Shown one piece after another: positions 1 through 4,960 of a stretch of DNA of 6,992 bases (position 1 is its first letter; every line of letters starts with the position of its first letter). The notes beneath the pieces are model-generated. The model saw nothing but the letters and a program-made list of their open reading frames with translations, was not told where the DNA came from and searched no databases. The stretch is from an uncultured Brachyspira sp. GTDB lineage: Bacteria; Cyanobacteriota; Vampirovibrionia; Gastranaerophilales; Gastranaerophilaceae. The translations under genes were made by a program, and so were the position numbers. The DNA is taken from NCBI GenBank assembly GCA_900321895.1, contig ONYB01000019.1, forward strand, positions 1-6,992. The letters run 5' to 3'.

Positions 1-479
1 CGTTCGCCGTCAGGACGCTGACCTCTCGGCGTAAATTTTCTGCCTTCACCGTCTTTTCTGTAAGGTGTTCTTTGCGGAGTTGAGGTTGTGCCGTCTGCAT
101 TAACCTGCGGACGTGGAGCACGTCTGACAATTTCCAATCTGCTTTTAGGCTTTACAACTTCAATTTTCGGGCGTTTAACTTCAGGTTCAGCTGCTTTCTT
201 TTCCTTTTCGGCTTTTTCGGCTTTTGCTTTTTCTTCTTCTTTTTTAGCCTCTTCTACCACGACTTTCGCTTTCTTCACGATGAAAGCTTTTGGTTTTTTA
301 ACCTGTTTTACAGAGCCCGCATTAATGAAATCCTTCAATCTCTTAACCTGATCAACGGTAAGTGTGCTCGAATGAGTTTTTCCCGTAATAGAAATCTGGG
401 CAAGTTTTTCAATAACTTCCTTGCTCGTCATTTTTAACTCTTTTGCTAACTCATTTATTCTAATAGTGTCAAAACTCAT
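1..479 (-). CDS. infB: Translation initiation factor IF-2, N-terminal part (3' end outside window)
   Basis: IF2 is the GTPase that brings initiator fMet-tRNA to the 30S subunit and promotes subunit joining. Only the first 159 codons are present; the GTPase and C-terminal domains lie beyond base 1. Residues about 5-30 (RINELAKELKMTSKEVIEKL) match the IF2_N helical domain, with its typical ELAKEL...K.. signature. From about residue 59 the protein becomes the low-complexity linker typical of IF2, first Lys/Glu/Ala-rich (about 67-100), then Arg/Pro/Gly-rich toward the window edge. The ATG is preceded by AAAGGA at 490-495, ten bases upstream. The start lies inside the end of ylxR, an 11-bp overlap that implies translational coupling. 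I translated the whole stretch and found no stop or frameshift. Identification is strong from the IF2_N domain together with the ylxR neighbour, although the diagnostic GTPase motifs are not in view. Confidence 0.93.
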   Translation of the reverse strand, partial: MSFDTIRINELAKELKMTSKEVIEKLAQISITGKTHSSTLTVDQVKRLKDFINAGSVKQVKKPKAFIVKKAKVVVEEAKKEEEKAKAEKAEKEKKAAEPEVKRPKIEVVKPKSRLEIVRRAPRPQVNADGTTSTPQRTPYRKDGEGRKFTPRGQRPDGE

Positions 480-714
480 TTAGTATTTTTCCTTTCAACT
501 CCTGCGGTATCGGAGCTCTTAGTGCTTTTTGCAATTTATTTTTTTTAAATGCCGCCTCAATACACGAATTATTATAACAGAGATATACGGATCTGCCAAA
601 TATTTTGGAATTCCCGTTCACGACAAGGCTTTGGGCGTTTTTTTGTTTCGTAATTTTTATCATATTATCACGATTTAAAATTTTTCCGCACCCTGCACAT
701 TTTCTGTCTGCCAT
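469..714 (-). CDS. ylxR: YlxR/RnpM family RNA-binding protein (DUF448)
   Basis: This small 81-residue basic protein belongs to the YlxR (DUF448) family, whose genes usually sit next to infB; the Bacillus subtilis member has been renamed RnpM because it binds and modulates RNase P. Visible family features are the N-terminal RKCAGCG (Cys6, Cys9), the central GRSVYLC (family form GRGAYxC, Gly40 to Cys46), a further Cys51, and a Lys-rich helix (KKNKLQKALRA) after it. Length is normal for the family. The four cysteines could in principle bind a metal, but this is only a possibility. The gene starts 9 bp after the prfA stop, with only a weak purine-rich ribosome site (GGGACGGA) in the gap. It ends in TGA inside infB. 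Its function here is inferred from the family. Confidence 0.93.
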   Translation of the reverse strand: MADRKCAGCGKILNRDNMIKITKQKNAQSLVVNGNSKIFGRSVYLCYNNSCIEAAFKKNKLQKALRAPIPQELKGKILNEF

Positions 715-723
715 ATTCCGTCC

Positions 724-1806
724 CTAATTTACTTCGGCAAGTTTTTCCAACTTCAACTTTTGGTCATATTCCATAAGCAGATTGATAAGCTCATCCAAAT
801 CACCGTCGATAACAGTCCAAACGTTCAAGTTGTGGTTAATTCTGTGGTCAGTCAATCTGCCTTGCGGAAAGTTGTACGTACGAATACGTTCACTTCTGTC
901 GCCGGTTCCGACTTGAGAACGACGCAAATCGGTGATTTCCTGCATTTGCTTTTGAACTTCCATATCATAAAGCTTAGCCTTCAAAATCTGCAACGCACGT
1001 TCCTTGTTTTGCAACTGAGAACGCTCTTCTGTACAGAAAATCATAATCCCCGTCGGTTTATGGAATACTCTGGCAGCGGTTTCAACCTTGTTAACGTTCT
1101 GACCGCCAGCACCACCCGAACGAGCAGTTGTAATTTCTATATCGTTCATATTAAGCTCGACTTCAACGTCATCAACCTCCGGCATAACCGCAACGGTTGC
1201 AGTTGAGGTGTGAACTCTGCCTTGAGATTCTGTTGCAGGAACTCTCTGAACTCTGTGAACGCCTGATTCGTACTTCAATTTTGAATAAACAGCATCGCCC
1301 TTGATAGAAATAATAATTTCGGAAACACCGCCCGCCTCGCATTCGGTTTTACTCAAAACTTGAGTTTGCCAACCTTGCTTGTCGGCATATCTCATATACA
1401 TTCTTGCCAAATCGCCGGCAAAAATGTTAGCCTCGTCGCCACCTGCACCGCCACGAATTTCAAGCATAATATCTTTGTCATCCATCGGGTCACGTGGAAG
1501 AAGTAAAATCTTCATTCTTTCTTCAAAATCAGGCAACTTTGCCTCATTTTCTTCAATTTCGGCTTTAATTAAGGCTTTCATTTCTTCGTCATTTTCCGAA
1601 TGAAGCATTTCTTTAGCCTCATCAATGGCGTCAGTAGCCTTTTTCCATTCGTAATAAAGGTTAACGGTTTCCTCCATAGATTTTCTTTGCTTTGACAAAT
1701 CTCTAAAGCGGTTGTAATCCTGAATTACGGCGGGGTCAGAGAGGGTTTCGCCCAGCTCTTTATACTTCTTTTCAATCTGTAAAATTTTATCTAACATATC
1801 TTTCAT
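724..1806 (-). CDS. prfA: Peptide chain release factor 1 (RF1)
   Basis: RF1 recognises UAA and UAG stop codons in the ribosomal A site and triggers peptidyl-tRNA hydrolysis. The length, 360 residues from the first ATG, equals that of the Escherichia coli protein. The codon-recognition tripeptide is PAT at residues 190-192, in the conserved context HRVQRVPATESQGR; this marks RF1 rather than RF2, which carries SPF. The catalytic GGQ is at 234-236 within SGGAGGQNVNK, where the Gln is normally methylated by PrmC. The acidic IRGGAGGDEANIFAGDL block at 117-133 is also conserved. Two starts are possible: ATG at 1806 or the in-frame ATG at 1797, which gives MLDKILQIEKKY, a common RF1 beginning. Neither has a good Shine-Dalgarno sequence. 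A strong promoter ends just upstream, so the mRNA is probably leaderless or nearly so. The gene probably leads an operon with ylxR and infB. No prmC gene follows it, unlike in many bacteria. Confidence 0.97.
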   Translation of the reverse strand: MKDMLDKILQIEKKYKELGETLSDPAVIQDYNRFRDLSKQRKSMEETVNLYYEWKKATDAIDEAKEMLHSENDEEMKALIKAEIEENEAKLPDFEERMKILLLPRDPMDDKDIMLEIRGGAGGDEANIFAGDLARMYMRYADKQGWQTQVLSKTECEAGGVSEIIISIKGDAVYSKLKYESGVHRVQRVPATESQGRVHTSTATVAVMPEVDDVEVELNMNDIEITTARSGGAGGQNVNKVETAARVFHKPTGIMIFCTEERSQLQNKERALQILKAKLYDMEVQKQMQEITDLRRSQVGTGDRSERIRTYNFPQGRLTDHRINHNLNVWTVIDGDLDELINLLMEYDQKLKLEKLAEVN

Positions 1807-1812
1807 ACCCCG

Positions 1813-1840
1813 ATTATAACAGGAACATATTTTTTTTCAA
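1813..1840 (-). promoter_or_regulatory. Predicted sigma-70-type promoter of the prfA-ylxR-infB operon
   Basis: Read on the minus strand, TTGAAA (1835-1840, five of six matches to the -35 consensus) is followed after 16 bp by a perfect TATAAT (1813-1818), with the extended -10 element TG at 1820-1821. The discriminator is CGGGG, and the first prfA ATG (1804-1806) begins only 7 bases after the -10 box. Transcription should therefore start at or within a few bases of that ATG. This gives either a leaderless message from 1806 or a leader of about ten bases for the ATG at 1797. The positions are read directly; activity is inferred. Confidence 0.75.
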
Positions 1841-1857
1841 ACATGGGGGGAAAAGGA

Positions 1858-1881
1858 GTAAAGTGAAGGGTGAGGTGTGAA
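1858..1881 (+). repeat. Intergenic GTGAAGGGTGA repeat, copy 1
   Basis: On the plus strand this stretch reads GTAAAGTGAAGGGTGA then GGTGTGAA. Its 14-base core (1860-1873) is identical to 4859-4872 in the other intergenic gap. It lies between the prfA promoter and the adhE terminator, outside any gene. It is made of short tandem GTGAA/GGTGA units. On the plus strand it is followed by AT-rich sequence and a small hairpin (1908-1922). It may belong to a dispersed intergenic repeat family; with two copies in a 7-kb window, this is suggestive only. Confidence 0.5.
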
Positions 1882-1907
1882 GAGATTTTTAAAACCATGT
1901 CATCTTG

Positions 1908-1922
1908 AGGCACGTAGTGCCT
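1908..1922. repeat. Short perfect hairpin in a REP-like context
   Basis: AGGCAC (1908-1913) and GTGCCT (1917-1922) are perfect inverted repeats around a 3-base loop. The surrounding sequence, GTCATCTTGAGG before and TTCAG after, resembles the short palindromic intergenic elements of the GTCATCCTGAG type that recur in many bacterial genomes. It is downstream of the adhE terminator and carries no T-run, so it is unlikely to be a second terminator. Resemblance to a known repeat type is from memory. Confidence 0.4.
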
Positions 1923-1946
1923 TCAGCCACCTATAGAACCGCCCAC

Positions 1947-1978
1947 AAAAAAACGAACCGCCCTGAAGGCGGTTCGTT
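1947..1978 (-). terminator. Intrinsic terminator of adhE
   Basis: On the minus strand an 11-bp perfect stem (1968-1978 pairing with 1952-1962, AACGAACCGCC) closes a 5-base loop. It is GC-rich near the loop and runs into an uninterrupted T-tract (complement of A at 1947-1953). It begins about 24 bases after the adhE TAA stop. The plus strand lacks a T-tract after the stem, so it acts in one direction. It separates adhE from the prfA operon, which has its own promoter. Confidence 0.93.
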
Positions 1979-2002
1979 CAATCTATTCAGCTTTTACTCA
2001 GC

Positions 2003-4678
2003 TTATTTTTTTGTCGGATAGTAATCTCTTACTACACCGTTGAAAGCATCCAAGTAAATTGCTTTGATATCTTCCATCAACGGATAAGCCGGGTTTGCAC
2101 CTGTACATTGGTCGTCAAATGCAAGTTCAACCATTTCGTCTAATTTAGCGTTGAAGTCTGCTTCTGATACACCAAATTCTTTGATTGAGAACGGCAAGTT
2201 GATTTTCTTCATCAAGTCTTCAATAGCCTTGATGTAAAGTTCAACTTTTTCATCATCATTTTTACCGCCCAAGCCAAGTTCATCAGCGATTTGACCATAT
2301 TTAGCCTTTGCGTTAGGGAACTTGTATTGAGGGAAGATTGCCTGTTTCTGAGGACAATCAACTGCGTTGTATTTGATGATTTGTCTGAACAACAATGCGT
2401 TAGCTACACCGTGAGGTACGTGGAACATAGCACCCAATTTGTGAGCCATTGAGTGGCACAAGCCCAAGAATGAGTTTGCAAATGCCATACCTGCGATTGT
2501 TGCTGCATAGTGCATTTTTTCTCTTGCAATCGGATCGTTTGCACCTTCGTTGTATGATCTTTCCAAGTATCTGAAGATTAACTTAGCTGCTTCCAAAGCG
2601 TTTGAGTTTGTGAAGTTTGTAGCCATACAAGATACATAAGCTTCTGTTGCGTGAACCAATGCGTCAATACCTGATGCGGCAGTCAAGCCTTTTGGCATAC
2701 CGTCTACGAAGTTAGGGTCAATGATTGACATGTTCGGTGTCAATGCGTAATCTGCGATTGCATATTTTACGTGAGTTTCATCATCCGTAATGATTGCAAA
2801 CGGTGTAACTTCAGAACCTGTACCTGATGTTGTAGGAATTGCAACCATTGTTGCTTTCTTACCGAGTTCAGGAATTTTACAAATTCTTTTTCTGATATCC
2901 AAGAATCTCATTGCGATATCTTCAAAGTTTGTATCAGGTTGTTCGTACAACAACCACATAATCTTAGCAGCATCCATCGGAGAACCGCCACCGAGTGAAA
3001 TGATTACATCAGGTTCAAACGGTTTGATGATTTCCATAGCCTGTCTGATTGTTGACAATGTCGGATCAGGTTTTACATCGAAGAATACTTCGTGGTCAAT
3101 ACCGATTTCGTCCAAAACTTTGATAATGCTGTCAACAGCACCTGAATTGAACAAGAATCTGTCTGTTACGATGAATGCACGTTTTTTGCCTTGAAGTTCA
3201 CGAAGAGCTAAATCTACAGCACCTCTCTTGAAGTAAACTTTTGGCGGAACTTTGAACCAGAGCATGTTTTCTCTCCTTTCAGCAACTGTTTTGTAGTTCA
3301 ACAAGTTTTCAACACCGATGTTACCTGATACGGCGTTTTTACCCCATGAACCGCAACCTAATGATAATGATGGCTCAAGCTTAAAGTTAAACAAATCACC
3401 AATACCACCTAATGCTGATGGGGAGTTAATCAATACACGGCATGCCGGCATCATTTCAGCATATTTGTCAATTCTTTCTTGACTTCTTGCATCTGTATAC
3501 AAGTCTGCAGTGTGACCTGCACCACCTTTTGATACCAATTCATAAGCCATTGCTGCAGCTTCTTCAAAGTCTTTAGCTCTGTATAATGTTAAGATTGGAG
3601 ATAATTTTTCTCTTGAGAACGGATCTTCCCAATCAACAGAAGGTCTTTCAGCCAACAAAACTTTTGAAGTTTCAGGGATATCAAAACCTGACAACTTAGC
3701 GATTTTGTAAGCACTTTGACCAACGATATCAGGGTGAGCTGTTCCACGTTTCGGATCGATAAACGGAAGGTCTATCATTTTCTTTTCTTCTGCAGAGTTC
3801 AAAAGATATGCACCTCTGTAGATGAATTCTTTTTTAACTTCTTCATAAATTTCGTCAACAACAACAACTGATTGTTCAGAAGCACAAATCATACCGTTGT
3901 CGAAAGTTTTTGACATAAGAATTGAAGAAACAGCCATTTTGATGTCAGCTGTTTCATCGATAACAGCAGAAGCATTACCAGGGCCAACACCTAATGCAGG
4001 GTTGCCTGAAGAGTAAGCTGCCTTAACCATGCCAGGGCCGCCTGTAGCCAAAATGCAAGCAATGCTAGGGTGTTTCATCAACTGGCTTGACAATTCGATA
4101 GACGGAACATCAATCCAGCCGATAATATCTTCCGGAGCACCAGCTTTAACAGCAGCTTCCAAAACGATTTTTGCAGCTGCGATAGTTGATTTTGTAGCTC
4201 TAGGGTGTGGTGAAAAGATAATTGCATTTCTTGTTTTCAAAGCAATCAAAGATTTGAAGATTGCAGTTGAAGTAGGGTTAGTTGTAGGAACGATACCTGC
4301 GATAACGCCGAGAGGTTCAGCAACAACTTTAATACCGTTAGCTTTGTCTTCTTTAATAACGCCACAAGTTTTAGCGTTTTTGTGTTTGTTGTAAATATAT
4401 TCGGAAGCGAAGTGGTTTTTGATGATTTTATCTTCCAAAACGCCCATGCCTGTTTCTTCGATAGCCATTCTAGCCAAAGGAATACGAGCTTTGTCAGCAG
4501 CAGTAGCGGCAGCTTTGAAGATAGCGTCAACTTGTTCCTGAGTGAATTTTGCATAAATCTTTTGAGCTTTTTTAGCTCTTTCGATAAGCAATTCTAATTG
4601 TTCTGCACTGTCAACCTGAGTAGACTTGTTTAAAGTCTTTTCGAGGTTTTCGACAGTCTTTTTGCTTTTTGTAGTCAT
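2003..4678 (-). CDS. adhE: Bifunctional acetaldehyde-CoA/alcohol dehydrogenase AdhE
   Basis: AdhE converts acetyl-CoA to acetaldehyde and then ethanol, oxidising two NADH, and so disposes of reducing power in fermentation; the family forms helical spirosome filaments in the cytoplasm. The 891 residues show both domains complete. The N-terminal CoA-acylating aldehyde dehydrogenase spans about 25-455, with the catalytic Cys265 in FDNGMICASEQ and the GPGNASAVI nucleotide-binding region at 232-240. The C-terminal iron-dependent alcohol dehydrogenase spans about 475-885, with GGGSPMDAAK at 563-572. Its metal ligands are Asp672, His676, His742 and His756, each exactly 19 residues later than in the E. 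coli enzyme. The 19-residue N-terminal extension is Lys/Thr-rich and should be dispensable for catalysis. The ATG has AAAGGAG at 4688-4694, nine bases upstream. It is monocistronic, with its own promoter, Rex-like operator and terminator. Confidence 0.98.
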   Translation of the reverse strand: MTTKSKKTVENLEKTLNKSTQVDSAEQLELLIERAKKAQKIYAKFTQEQVDAIFKAAATAADKARIPLARMAIEETGMGVLEDKIIKNHFASEYIYNKHKNAKTCGVIKEDKANGIKVVAEPLGVIAGIVPTTNPTSTAIFKSLIALKTRNAIIFSPHPRATKSTIAAAKIVLEAAVKAGAPEDIIGWIDVPSIELSSQLMKHPSIACILATGGPGMVKAAYSSGNPALGVGPGNASAVIDETADIKMAVSSILMSKTFDNGMICASEQSVVVVDEIYEEVKKEFIYRGAYLLNSAEEKKMIDLPFIDPKRGTAHPDIVGQSAYKIAKLSGFDIPETSKVLLAERPSVDWEDPFSREKLSPILTLYRAKDFEEAAAMAYELVSKGGAGHTADLYTDARSQERIDKYAEMMPACRVLINSPSALGGIGDLFNFKLEPSLSLGCGSWGKNAVSGNIGVENLLNYKTVAERRENMLWFKVPPKVYFKRGAVDLALRELQGKKRAFIVTDRFLFNSGAVDSIIKVLDEIGIDHEVFFDVKPDPTLSTIRQAMEIIKPFEPDVIISLGGGSPMDAAKIMWLLYEQPDTNFEDIAMRFLDIRKRICKIPELGKKATMVAIPTTSGTGSEVTPFAIITDDETHVKYAIADYALTPNMSIIDPNFVDGMPKGLTAASGIDALVHATEAYVSCMATNFTNSNALEAAKLIFRYLERSYNEGANDPIAREKMHYAATIAGMAFANSFLGLCHSMAHKLGAMFHVPHGVANALLFRQIIKYNAVDCPQKQAIFPQYKFPNAKAKYGQIADELGLGGKNDDEKVELYIKAIEDLMKKINLPFSIKEFGVSEADFNAKLDEMVELAFDDQCTGANPAYPLMEDIKAIYLDAFNGVVRDYYPTKK

Positions 4679-4734
4679 AAGTCTTTTCTCCTTTAAGTAA
4701 CTTATTTTATTGCTATTTATTACAAATTTTGCAT

Positions 4735-4752
4735 TCGTGATTTATTTCACAA
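4735..4752. promoter_or_regulatory. Candidate Rex (NADH/NAD+ redox repressor) operator
   Basis: The minus strand reads TTGTGA, six spacer bases, TCACGA: a near-perfect match to the Rex-type palindrome TTGTGA-N6-TCACAA, with a single mismatch in the second half-site. It lies immediately downstream of the predicted adhE -10 box and covers the expected transcription start, a position where a bound repressor would block initiation. Rex control of adhE is well documented in several anaerobes and Gram-positive bacteria. A CRP/FNR-family site (TGTGA-N6-TCACA) has a similar core and is the main alternative. No rex gene is in the window. Confidence 0.6.
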
Positions 4753-4758
4753 TTACAT

Positions 4759-4767
4759 TTTATAGCA
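4759..4767 (-). promoter_or_regulatory. Predicted extended -10 promoter of adhE
   Basis: On the minus strand TGC followed by TATAAA forms an extended -10 element, about 75 bases upstream of the adhE ATG once a start near 4752 is assumed. A -35 match is poor: TTGCTT at a short 15-bp spacing is the best seen, as expected for promoters that rely on the extended -10 or on an activator. A near-palindrome, TGTAAATTTTACA (4787-4799), lies just upstream of the -35 position and could be a regulator site. The prediction is by motif only. Confidence 0.5.
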
Positions 4768-4854
4768 AATATAGACAAAAAGCAAGTGTAAATTTTACAA
4801 TCTTTATGTAAATTTAATATTAATGTTTGAGGCGATAAAACTGTTACATTAGAG

Positions 4855-4881
4855 GTAAAAAGTGAAGGGTGAATAGGTGAA
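4855..4881 (+). repeat. Intergenic GTGAAGGGTGA repeat, copy 2
   Basis: This stretch reads GTAAAAAGTGAAGGGTGA then ATAGGTGAA on the plus strand. Its core at 4859-4872 is identical to 1860-1873, and the flanks are similar apart from small insertions. As in copy 1, it lies in a gap between adhE and a neighbouring gene, here on the promoter side, next to the long inverted repeat that starts at 4874. It may be a degenerate tandem repeat or part of a dispersed intergenic element. Confidence 0.5.
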
Positions 4882-4955
4882 TAAGTTCGTATCAGGTGCA
4901 ATGCCACAAAACAGCTTTTGAGCATAGCTAATGATATGAACTTATTAAAGACCTA
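4874..4955. repeat. 82-bp interrupted inverted repeat (long hairpin) after the coiled-coil gene
   Basis: On the plus strand, TAGGT (4874-4878) pairs with ACCTA (4951-4955). AATAAGTTCGTATCA (4880-4894) pairs with 4932-4946 over 15 positions, one of which is G-T. ATGC (4901-4904) pairs with GCAT (4922-4925), and CAAAA (4907-4911) pairs with TTTTG (4916-4920) around a 4-base loop. About 29 pairs are nested with small internal loops. On the minus strand the hairpin begins 5 bases after the stop codon of the upstream gene. It could be a 3'-end stabilising or terminating structure, a small RNA, or a miniature repeat element. No T-tract follows directly; the nearest, five T's, is about 18 bases past the main arm. 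Confidence 0.65.
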
Positions 4956-4960
4956 CAAAA

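Noticed and set aside
88..351. Plus-strand ORF of 87 residues opposite infB
   Set aside because: It is the complement of the Lys/Glu/Ala-rich IF2 linker, which gives an artificial Phe/Ser/Ala-rich product; there is no ribosome site.
724..1806. Release factor 2 (prfB) with a programmed frameshift
   Set aside because: The recognition tripeptide is PAT, not SPF, and the reading frame is continuous with no internal early stop.
1908..1922. Second terminator after adhE
   Set aside because: The stem has six pairs and no T-tract, and a strong terminator already lies between it and adhE.
4246..4554. 102-residue ORF in another frame inside adhE
   Set aside because: It is a Leu/Lys-rich shadow of the well-conserved AdhE N-terminal domain, with no independent start signal.
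4713..4925. Possible 70-residue minus-strand ORF upstream of adhE
   Set aside because: It overlaps the adhE promoter, the operator and part of the long inverted repeat. It has no ribosome site, and its composition (Cys/Ile/His-rich) looks like translated AT-rich noncoding DNA.
4874..4955. Integron attC site
   Set aside because: The arms carry GTT on the left and AAC on the right, the opposite of the attC core arrangement, and there is no integrase or cassette structure nearby.
4874..4955. Classical intrinsic terminator for the coiled-coil gene
   Set aside because: The stem is AT-rich with a large interrupted loop, and no T-run follows within the required distance on the minus strand.
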